Below are positions 11,217 through 21,300 of a DNA stretch of 64,000 bases, in pieces. Both the position numbers and the translations under genes were made by a program. The stretch's first letter is position 1. Every line of letters starts with the position of its first letter. Source of the stretch: Galerina marginata (Eukaryota > Basidiomycota > Agaricomycetes > Agaricales > Galerinaceae); NCBI GenBank assembly GCA_023014335.1, contig JAECYW010000003.1, positions 3,100,001-3,164,000 on the forward strand, written 5' to 3'. The notes under the pieces are model-generated. The model made no database searches and was not told the origin of the DNA. It saw only the letters and a program-made list of their open reading frames with translations.

Positions 11217-12401
11217 CTAATTAAGAATACAAATGTGGTCTTCAACCATGTTACCGGTCAGTATGTGATTGCAGGTACGGCAGAGATGGAACATCCTCCA
11301 GAAGACATCTACGTGAACCCCAATTTCGCTCTCGAGCTCCAGGAGAGTGGTCAAATACCCTGCTTCAGGCTTGACAGGGGGAAGAGCAACAGTTGAGGGC
11401 CCGGCTTCTGAGTTCGCAGGGTCAAGCCGCATGCCGAAGATGTGGTTGACATCGTGCAAAGGGGGAATGTGAAGGCTGTAATCTGTCGGCGGGGGAGTAG
11501 CTGGTAATAGATGATAAGTTTGTGGGCAGAGATTCGGAGGGCCAAACTTACAGAATACACGAATATGACGACGGCCACCGCAATTTACAGACTTCCGAGC
11601 CCTAGTTGCATGCTGAGAGTCCGAGCGAGTGCGAGACGAGCCCATTGTCGCCTGTTCTGGCATAGTCTGAGATAAGTTGGCGTCTATTCTTCCGAGGGAT
11701 CGTTCCAGAGCTGAGCATATGTAGTTAGGATACAGCGGCAATTCCGGTTGAAAATCCTAGCTTACCGAGAGCCAAATCTTGCGCCTCCTGGCTATATGCA
11801 TCGGGCTCATCAACGTCTGCGGCATTCGTTGACGATACAGTCGCTGGTGGTCGACTCGATAGTCAAAGATGATTTAGCTATAGCAAAGCGACGTACCACT
11901 TTTCACCGCTTTCCGGGGGTAAAAACTGGTCGATAAGCCGTGGCGTTTGTTGGCCATGATCTTATCAACAGAAACTACAGAGGGGTTGAATAATATACCA
12001 AGTAACGAAGAGAAAAGGAAAACATACTTTTAAAGGCACAATGGCCTTTCTTGGCACCACAGGCAACATAAGTCAGTCCAGCTCGAGGGCCGTTGCCACA
12101 CACGGTGAAAACGCGAGCCTCCACGTCATGGAAGCAGTGAATGGGAGGGAAGTTGTGGTTGAGCGGAAATCCCCACAGCTGCGACGGTGGCAAGAGGTCG
12201 CCATTCAGGAGCCTGGGACTTCGAGGATGAGAACGCAAAATAGGTGACATGAGGCTTAACGTACTAGTCAATCTCTCGAAAGCCATTGGGGCTGGTGGGG
12301 TCGTAGGTCGTGAGATTCTGAGAGCGTTGAATGTGGTAATGGAGTCGGTCAAACTGCTCCTTTTTAAAAGGTGGGTGGGGAGAAGAATTATCGCGGGGCA
12401 T
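11217..12401 (-). CDS. Six-exon gene: UIM-containing protein with Cys-rich segments (copy 1, intact)
   Basis: Exons on the minus strand: 12401-12265, 12218-12028, 11974-11897, 11843-11766, 11710-11552, 11500-11217. All phases match, giving 308 residues. Around residues 72-110 a Cys/Gly-rich block (VFTVCGNGPRAGLTYVACG, then KKGHCAFK) looks loosely like a GRF-type zinc finger. Further on, EAQDLALALERSL fits the ubiquitin-interacting motif (acidic start, L-x-x-A-x-x-x-S). The C-terminus carries CRTC and HIC in a pattern suggesting another metal site. A second copy lies inverted at 40872-41890 and is about 90 percent identical but truncated. Possible role: a ubiquitin-binding adaptor, inferred from one short motif only. 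Confidence 0.6.
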
Positions 12402-13342
12402 AATTGGGGCGATTGGGCTGGAATTTGGGGTCGTAAACCATCGGAAAATATGGACTTATAATCCAGCGAAAAAGAATGACCGCGCTACACAAAAGGGCAT
12501 TTCAATGCCGGATTTGAACAGCCCAAACAAGAAAGGAATCTTACTTCGAATATTGAAGGAGTGTCATTATGGACGTTCAACATCTTGAAAAGATTCGCTA
12601 ATGCAAATAGCAAGGGGTAGGGGCGGGTGTATCAGCTATGACACCGAAGCAAAGGAAAGGCACAAGAATCCATGCTCGAGGGATTGGCGGTGTTCGCGCT
12701 CAAAGAGGATGGAAGCTGTAGATCATTTCATCGAAGGCGGGAGAACGGAGAAGAATGTTGGGAGAATGGGCAGTTCATTTCCTGTGACAAGCTTTTGTGA
12801 CGACGTCATTCTTTGCGACGACTTTGAGTGCGGAAATAGAAGGAGGGCCGGCCGGCGGGCCGGCTCGTATCCCCCTCGTCTTGCTCTTCTTCCTCGGGAT
12901 CGTCAGACCTGGGGTTGAGCATGGCATAGTACTCTTCTTCGGTAAAATTGCGGTACGACTCGGAATCCTGGGTTTATAAAAACGACTCACTGAAGGGGAC
13001 TCGTAACTATTTGAATTCCATTACTTGTTAATATCCCGCTGTTGCTATTGGCGCCTCCTAGGGAAAGTGATTAAATTGAAATTGACTTATGTGTTAAGTG
13101 GTAGCCTTTTCAGAAGTCGGTAGGCGCTACAAGGGATGATTTTATTTCCAGGCGCTTATTGTTTCCCATGTAAACTAACAACACCTGCATCAAATTGACT
13201 ACTAATTCAATCGAATATGTGGAATTCATTTTTTGAAAATTGGGAGAGGGAAAAATTGGATGGATCGCGCACGAAGTTTGATGAACCACTATCCTACCCG
13301 TAGGCAATCCCGTGAACTAATTGGCCCTGACATAGACTTCAC
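12402..13342. other. Upstream part of the UIM-gene duplication, no gene
   Basis: About 12402-12830 matches 40440-40871 in reverse orientation, so the duplicated block includes 400 bp or more of upstream DNA. A GC-rich palindromic run (GGCCGGCCGGCGGGCCGG) lies at about 12846. No supported gene is seen. Confidence 0.5.
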
Positions 13343-14668
13343 TCACTGCAGAGCAACGCTGGCCGAATGTCGAACATTGAGGAGAAGAGCAATCAAAAGC
13401 CCAAGAAAAACTCCTTTCCAATTGATAGCACCTTGTGGTCCTTCCCTGTATTTATGCAGGTTCCACGTGAGCTCCCATTCCCTTAGGATATTCACGACAC
13501 CCAGTTTAGTGGCTGTCTGATGGGGTAGCGAAATCCAGGGTTCAGAAAATAGGAAGTGTGCTGCTTCATCGTGTCGTAGACAGCGAATATCGGACTCGGT
13601 AAATGCAAATGCGCACTGAAGGTCAGGGAGATGAAAACAAAGAGGGCTATAGGGTTTCTTTACTGCCCCGGCTAGGACTGCTAGCCAACCAGCGTCCGGA
13701 ATATTTCCTTGTGCATGAGTTAGAATGACTGAGGGAAAACGTGAGCTTTAATTCTTCAAAAATGAAGCGAAGGCATACCCATTGTCCCCCTATCCCATCG
13801 TCCTTCTTTCACAGAACTTGCAAGTGTTAGAGGCTTTGTTTTTCTATCTGAGGAGATATTCTCGTTGAGTGATATTAGGCGACAAGTTGACGAACTAAAC
13901 TTTGAGCGCACCCGTTATACGTATTACAGCTGCAAGAATTATCCCTTCCTGCGCGGCATAGAAACGAGCAACGTTCTCAGTGTGTCTGACGATGTCTGAA
14001 TATCCTGTTTCCCTGAGGCCTATGAATTTATCAACCAATATTAACTTCTTTTGAAGCTACCTCTGTCGAAGAATATCGAAAACTTGCCTGGGAGATCGAC
14101 GATTGTAAGCTCTCTTGGGGAAAACGACGGAACCAGTAATTCCACATAAATCACACCTCTGGAAGGCAAGGAAGAATGTAGCATCTTGAAGTATTTGCGG
14201 GAAACCGTAGTTTCATCCATTGAAAGAATCGCTGTTATATCTTGGCCTGGCGAGAACCCTATTATTTCGGCTTTCCTAAGAAGGCGTAGCAATTGAGCAG
14301 GGCTAATGCATGGGCCCTCCTCGTCGCTCAAGGACACGAGTCTGTGAATCCGAAGCTTTTGGGAATCAAAAAGCTTGGGGAAGAAGTAGCCAACAGAGAC
14401 CTTGGCCGACCAGGTGCGGGTGTCAGACCGACGTATGTTCCACTCAACAGGGCATCTCGTGCTAGTCCCTAGTAGAACCTGGTTCCCATCGATATCATAA
14501 TTGGTGTTGAACAACGATAATGACCAGTTGTCTTACCCCAGAAATACTGGCCACAAGTGTTGATTTACCTTGTAATTGTTGCGTTAGAATGAGACGACCT
14601 GATCGGAATAGTGTTCGAGGCTCACCGCTGGCCTTAGGTCCTACAAGGACGACCTTAGGGTGCAACAT
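13343..14668 (-). CDS. Stalkless dynamin-like GTPase with C-terminal membrane segment (DYN1)
   Basis: Exons on the minus strand: 14668-14626, 14568-14537, 14478-14088, 14019-13912, 13847-13779, 13728-13343. All phases fit, giving 342 residues. G1 is GPKASGKSTL (residues 10-19), split by intron 1. G2 is the TRCP signature (T32), as in dynamins. G3 is DLPG (153-156), followed by a helix ending GIILAAVIRIT, the dynamin IILAV strand. The expected G4 TKxD is replaced by LTHAQGN (217-223). The dynamin-like FFxxxxPW segment appears as HFLFSEPWISLP. No stalk, PH or GED region follows; instead residues about 320-332 are a membrane helix (VFLGLLIALLLNV) near the end. Intron 3 uses a GC-AG donor (GCAAGT). 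Likely a small membrane-attached dynamin relative; nucleotide specificity is uncertain because G4 is lost. Confidence 0.75.
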
Positions 14669-15607
14669 ACTGGGCGATAGTTCTTGATTGCACTCAGCGC
14701 ATCGACAGACGGTCTCCTTATAATAAGTAGTTGACAGGCTGTTCCAGTTATCATCACGACAGAAAAATTCTGAGCTCTGAAGCTCGGGGGCCAATTATGG
14801 TAATCAGGTTGGTCTATTGGCTGTCTCATGACTTTACGGAATCTAATTGACAGCTGCCATCTCCTCCACCAGATCATCGCCTATGAATTTTACAAACTCA
14901 ACCTAATCTGGAGAATTTCCGGAGTCACAGGATCAAAAAGGAACACTTAGGTGCCCATGACCAGCAAGGAACGCTTCGCTTAGGTTTGCTTAACATTAGT
15001 ATTTATTTGAGGATTCTCGGAATCAGTTGTGAAGTCGACGTCGTATCTTTCCTTCCCAAATGAAGGGCTAATTTTGAGTGAGCATGGCGGCTGCCCAAAA
15101 GGGGTGTTCGATTCTAAAGTTCGTTTGATCAAATCAAGATCAAGTTGTGATCTAATCTCGTTGCCATTGGAAATACAAAAAACGGACAGGTTGGGAATTG
15201 CGGGAGACGCCATCCCAAAATGAAAGGATCAAATTTAGGAGGGCCAGGCGCCTGCCCAAAACGGCCGTACAAGTACTGACTTCCTCTGCTGGCACAGTCT
15301 CGCTATCCTGAGGTCCTGTGGGCGTTAGTGCGGCTAAATGATATGCTATCTAACAGTGTTTGTATCAGTTCTGTATCGGGATGTACGTCAGCTGTTAATT
15401 CGGCTGGAATGCACATTATTGACATTTAGTCAGGCATGAATGAACCTTGCGGTTTGTTTGTTTTGCATTTGTTGGCAAGCCTTGCGGGTATCTATATTAT
15501 CTAAGTGGCGGGAGAGGTCGTTACGAGTCATTCCGCACTAGGATTTTTGGTTGATGGACGACTTCCTTCCCCACTTTCAGGAAGCGGTAAATGTGTCGGT
15601 AAGCTGA
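14669..15607. other. Gene-free stretch with relics of the inverted-repeat element
   Basis: About 15030-15280 contains the phrases CCCAAAATGAAAGGATCAAATTTAGG and GATCAAGTTGTGATC... related to the elements at 2.8 kb and 25 kb. No gene is supported except possible 5-prime exons of the next gene. Confidence 0.4.
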
Positions 15608-16188
15608 ATGGTCTCTTTGATCCGCTTTTCCAACCATGGAGGAAGCCAGGTTCTGCTCAACCACATCGAAAGACTGTTGGAGAAGAGTCGAGTCAGACTT
15701 GATGAATTAGAGAAAACCCTTATACCTGGATATACATCCAGGCTGGAACTCCTACGTGTGCGTCTTGAATATTATTTCAAAATACAACGCGAGATTGAAG
15801 ACCACCCAGGATAATCTTTTCAACCAAATAGATTACTTTCTCGACTCTTCCCAGATGATGCTCGAGCTCTTCGATATCGCCAACTGTCTTGACGGTGCTG
15901 GATTTCATCCAAATTATCCTCCTCCTTACGCGATCGGTTATGCCATGTTTCAACTCGTATGTTCACTACATTATTATTTAACTGATTGGTATATCAACCT
16001 TCTTCATCCTGCTCCAGGTGTACTTGTACGGGTTGGTAGGTTATCCAGCCCTTAGACTGGTCTTTGGCTGAAACGTTTTAATCTCCTAGACGATTGTGCG
16101 CGATAGGGTTGGTGGACATTACCCCCACCTGACCGCATTGGACGAAGATATCGAATGCCTTCGGACTAAAGCACTGGCTCAACTATAG
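15608..16188 (+). CDS. Small multi-exon gene of unknown function, coiled-coil N-terminus
   Basis: Exons 15608-15757, 15810-15956, 16018-16035 and 16090-16188 join in phase 0 with introns of 52, 61 and 54 nt, giving 137 residues and a TAG stop. The N-terminal part is a charged helix (NHIERLLEKSRVRLDELEK). It is followed by an aromatic/proline segment (FHPNYPPPYAIGYAMFQL), an 18-nt micro-exon and a charged tail. The start is uncertain: 15608 is the first ATG in this frame, but an upstream donor GTAAGC at 15599 could mean the frame continues from earlier exons. No family is recognised. Confidence 0.45.
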
Positions 16189-17099
16189 ATCTCGAGGTAC
16201 GTATCGGGTATTCTGCGTGTCCCAACCCGCCATACAGTCGTCGTCGCTGCCTTAACCCGTATCTTCTTATAGTGTGTAGCTTTTAGGTTCACAAAGTTGG
16301 TTCGCAGGGAAATACACACCATAACCCACGACTCTGTCGCAGTCCATAACCCATACAGCTCCAAGCAATACCTAACGGGTAATTCTCCAATATCCCATAC
16401 CCCATCCGGAACGTTTTAACTTTTAAATATGTGTACATAATGAATTCAATCACGTGTTGATGGCACGAAATTTCAACCACCTGACTTCTGATTCACAAAC
16501 GCCAACTCTCTGACTCATTCACTCTCACTTCAGGACGACTTCGTTGCGGCGGCTTCTCCACATCAACGTCACTGCAGCTTTACGCGCCACGACGCATGCC
16601 GAAATTCCCGCCTACGCACGCGTACCCGTATCTGCGGGTGCGTGGCTCACCCGCCGATCCAACATGACGCCACTTACCTTCCCCCTACCCAATTTTTGCA
16701 GAAACCCTTGCGATGGTCTGTTAGATTTTGTCCAACATCAGCCATCCCGCCGTTTGGTTGTCTGAGAATTCTGTGACTCACCGCCGACGTCCCGATGGAA
16801 GCGAGTCTCTACCCTGGTGCGGAGGCATCAGCGATGGGCGTGACGCGTGATGCTTCGCTGTCTTGCCTTCGTCTCGCCCCACCGCTTAGCCTCCAACGCT
16901 TATTCGGTGTTCAGAGGCTGCGTAGAGCCAGCTCGATACGCCCCACGCGACGCACGCTGAGTCTTACCACAGGCACTACGGCAGCGCGAGGGCAGGAGGC
17001 TGCTTCTCTCCGAAAGGCCTGCAGCAGGGCTCGCTGGAGAAAAGGACTCAAACGTAGCGGCCTACCTCTGGCTAAAGGTGGGTATTCCTTCTTTTCCTT
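16189..17099. other. Gene-free stretch before the minisatellite
   Basis: Open frames at 16544-16765 and 16795-17148 show no domain, and no splice pattern supports them. The second runs into the minisatellite. Confidence 0.4.
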
Positions 17100-17790
17100 C
17101 GATTATTCGCCCGTGCCCCATGAGGCCGAGCGAATGCCCCGCTCCTGAGGCGGGGTTGTTATCTTTTCTATGGTTCGCTCGCGCTCGATGAGGCCGAGCG
17201 AATACCCCGCTCCTGAGGCGGGGTTGTTATTTTTTTTATGGTTCGCTCGCGCTCGATGAGGCCGAGCGAATGCCCCGCTCCTGAGGCCGGGTTCTTATTT
17301 TTTTATGGTTCGCTCGCGCTCGATGAGGCCGAGCGAATGCCCCGCTCCTGAGGCCGGGTTGTTATTTTTTTTATGGTTCGCTCGCGCTCGATGAGGCCGA
17401 GCGAATGCCCCGCTCCTGAGGCCGGGTTCTTATTTTTTTTATGGTTCGCTCGCGCTCGATGAGGCCGAGCGAATGCCCCGCTCCTGAGGCCGGGTTCTTA
17501 TTTTTTTATGGTTCGCTCGCGCTCGATGAGGCCGAGCGAATGCCCCGCTCCTGAGGCCGGGTTTTTATTTTTTTTATGGTTCGCTCGCGCTCGATGAGGC
17601 CGAGCGAATGCCCCGCTCCTGAGGCCGGGTTCTTATTTTTTTTATGGTTCGCTCGCGCTCGATGAGGCCGAGCGAATACCCCGCTCCTGAGGCGGGGTTG
17701 TTATTTTTTATGGTTCGCTCTCGCTCGCGCTCCATGAGGCCGAGCGAATGCCCCGCTCTTGAGGCGGGGTTGTTACTTTTTATTGCTCAG
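17100..17790. repeat. 68-bp minisatellite, about ten units
   Basis: The phrase TGAGGCCGAGCGAAT recurs at 17121, 17189, 17257, 17323, 17392, 17460, 17527, 17595, 17663 and 17735, a spacing of 66-72 bp. Each unit holds two inverted repeats: TTCGCTCG...CGAGCGAA and CCCCGC...GCGGGG (or a variant). These are followed by a run of seven or eight T. Units differ mainly in T-run length and a few substitutions. It lies between the two divergent dynamin-like genes. Confidence 0.9.
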
Positions 17791-18339
17791 GTCGGATTGG
17801 CTTAGCCACCTGACGGCCCTCCACCCACTTTTTCCAGGCTCTCCCTTTCCGCTCCTTGCAATTTACCCTGCCTCGATCTCAGTATGTGAGCTATGGTTCG
17901 AGAGTCAATATATTTTGCCCCTTGACTCGACCTGCGGCTTACGCTCTTCCGCGAAACGCTTGAACTCGAACCCTTGCTGTGGGCTTTACATGATGACATC
18001 GGCTCGCCAAATATGGTGAACGTTCGATTGAACCAATATGAAGAGTTGTTTGATCTATTGATACGCCGTTAGCTGCCGTTAGCTGCAAGAGACAACTGAG
18101 CAATACGACATGGGTCCAAAATTGCCATTGAGCACTTTACGTTATTTTCCAGATTAAGATTGATCAATGTGATGGAGACCCCACCAGTTAGGACTTATTC
18201 TAAAATCATTCCAGCAGTGTTGGGGACGAGGAACTGACCCTGTCATCGTTATGGCTTGAGAGCTGCCTACATAAAGTGGGATCTTCGAACTCAATCAGTC
18301 ACGCTTTCCACTCATCTCACTCTCTTGCACTGGTGGAAC
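17791..18339. other. Region between minisatellite and DYN2
   Basis: No gene is supported. It contains the presumed promoter of the following gene; no clear TATA box is visible. Confidence 0.35.
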
Positions 18340-21300
18340 ATGTCGCATCCAAAGGTCGTCCTTGTGGGATCTAAGGCCAGTGGTGAGCCCATTTTTACTT
18401 CTATACAACGATGCTCTGACCTTGACCTATCAAGGCAAATCATCCCTTGTTGGCAGTTTCTCAGGAGTGAGACTATTAATCGAAATGATGGGGGTTGTTT
18501 ACTCACTCTCGACTCAGGTACTACTCGGGACTAGTACAACGTGTCCCGTGGAGTGGGACATGCGGCGCTCTGGCAACAACCGTTGGTCGGCGAAGGTCTC
18601 CGTTAGCTATTTCTATCGAGGGCTAGTTGATTCCAAACTGCAAGTCGGCAGGGCTATGCCCCTCGGTGGCCCATGTTCAAGTCCAGGCCAACTTCTACGC
18701 CTCTTAAGGCAGGCCGAAATCATTGCCTTTTCACAGACCCAAGATGTAGCAGCCCTTCTATCCATGGGCGAGGATACAATCGCCCAAAACTATTCAAAAG
18801 TACTATTCTCTTCCTCTCCTTCCAAAGGGGTAATTTATGTCGAGATAATTGCACCGGAGTTCATTTCTGGGCGAATTACAGTCATCGATCTTCCAGGCAG
18901 GTGGATTGTATCTTCTAGGCTGCTCTTCGACCAATGATCTGTTTCAAAATTATAGGCTTAAGAGAAACAGGATATTCAAGTGTCATCGATCACACCCGGA
19001 ATGTTGCAGCCTACTACGCTGCGCAAGAAGGAATTATCCTCGCTCTTGTGATGCGCATTACAGGTGGGTTACAGGGTTTCCAGAAATCCTTGAGAATCTG
19101 TGAATTTTTTTTTCACATCGTGATTCTGAGAATTTTGAATTTTTGCCTAATAAGGCGATTTTGGGTGGAGGGTTTGTGACGTCCGTTTGTCGCTCTTACC
19201 ATCACTATGGGCTACCGTACGATCAGTTCTGACATGAAAGAATGCTCCCTTCGTCTCTGGGAGGCTGGCTGGAGTACCGATGATATCTGTTCTGCTCTCT
19301 GTGTCTCTACCGCAAGTCTCTACCGTTGGAGAGATATTCTTGATACCTATGGCTCAGTGCAACGTCCTCCTGGCCCTCTTCGTGGACGCCCTCGTCTTAT
19401 TGGGCTCCTGGCTATGACTGCCATCAAAGACATCTATTCTAGGCACCCTGACCTTTACCTTGACGAGTTGCAGTGGTTTCTGGCAATCCATCATGACCTG
19501 GCGATCTCAACATCAGCATTGCAAGAAAACCTTGAAAGTGCTGGTCTTACTCGCAAAGTTCTCCATGTCATAGCCTCAGAACGAGACGAAGCGCGACGTC
19601 AAGCATTTCTCCAGTCTGTTCAAAATGATTTTTCGGGAACTGCAGACGAGTTTGTTACTGTCGACGAATCGAGCAAGAATGAACACACCTACAAACGGAA
19701 ATACGGCCGAGCGCCTTGCGGTGAGGAAGCCGATATCACAGCGCCTTTCATACGTGGCCAGCGCTATTCAATGATTGCAGCCATGAGCAAACAGGGATAT
19801 CTCGCAGCGCACGTCGTTCCTGGATCTGTTGATTCCTTTGGCTTTTTCGACTTCATTGTCGAAGATGTTGTAAGCTCTTACTTTTCAGAACATCTTATAA
19901 ATTGTTTATCGCATTCAGATCCCGAAAATGAATCCATTTCCAGATACTCATAGCGTCCTCGTTATGGATAATTGCCGGATCCACCACACCGATACTCTGC
20001 AGGAAGTTCTCAATGATGCCCGTATGTACTTTCCCGGGCTCGCAAATTGTACTGACACGTCATATGTAGATATTATGCTTTTATATCTCCCTCCTTACTC
20101 TCCAGATCTGAACCCGATTGAGGAGTCCTTTAGCACTTGTGAGTTGATCTGTAAAACAAGCACTGCAATCACTTGTAGGCTCATGCCTCGTGTTCCTAGG
20201 GAAAGCATACCTTCGAAGGAACGCTGCGAATCTTCGAAATGAAGAAGATGCAATTTTTATGCTACTTGATTCTACGGGATGTATCACAGGCGAAATGGCT
20301 CAAGGCTGGTTTCGTCACGCTGGATATGTGGTTGCTTGAATAATGGTATATCAAATCATTGCAGCGTGCAAAAGTACAAAGTGAGGGTGAGATAGCGATA
20401 CAATGTAACACGAAATGGCAGGATAGCTAGTGTGGTATGAAAGCGAAAAGAATTTACTTATGCCCAAAAACCGTTTCGAGCATCGCGTATAAAGGTATGG
20501 TTCTTATCGACAATCCGTCGCCAGGAGAGGGCTGTAAAGCCCGCAAATGTCTTCCAGTCATCCTCGGATAGGTTGTCAATTTTATCGCCAGGCTGGTATT
20601 CGAGTTTCTCGAGTCGTTCTTGATCGGTCGCATTGACATTATATCGTTGACAAAATGCAGGTAAAGACACATCTGGAAGCTGAAACTTTGCTGGCGATTG
20701 CGGAGCTGATGACACAGTTGGGACTTGGGCAGTAGTAACGGTAGGAGCCGCAACAACAGCGGGAGGCGCAACAACAGCAGGAGCTGCGATCAGACCAGTA
20801 GGTTGCGGATACATTACAGTAGCACGTAGTTGCTGTTGTTGTTGTTGAATCATATTGAGCATCATGAGATCAAGCAAAGAGCTTCCAGGAGCTGACGGCG
20901 TAGCAGGCACTGACGGAAAAACAGGCGCCGGTGGGATAGCAACAGGATCAACGGGGGCAACAACTGACTCGGGTGCAGGTACGACAGGTGTGTTTGCAGA
21001 CTTGGGTCGAATTCGTGACTTGTAGTCGAAATAACTAGAGATAGGCGGCTTTTCGAGTGTGGCTGTTCCACGAGCCTATACAAGTCACGCTTAGGTTGCA
21101 GACATCCATATAATGAATAAAACAGTACCATATGGCTTGACCAGACACTGATCTTCAGATCCGTGAGCTCCCAGTGTGCATTCAGTTTCTTATCGGTGTA
21201 AATGCGCTTGTCTGGAAAAAGTGGGTGGTTGTTTTCAGGGTATTTTTCGAGGAGAGATTCCCTATGCGGGGCGATGGTCTTGTCGAACGAGGCCTAGAAG

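Noticed and set aside
16795..17148. 117-codon frame
   Set aside because: It runs into the minisatellite and has no domain or splice support.
17100..17790. Minisatellite as a CRISPR array
   Set aside because: Units are head-to-tail copies with no unique spacers, and the DNA is eukaryotic.
18435..18937. Continuous frame through DYN2 introns 2 and 3
   Set aside because: Reading through intron 2 breaks the dynamin G1-to-G2 segment (SFSG-VLLGTST) that splicing restores, and reading through intron 3 ends in a stop.
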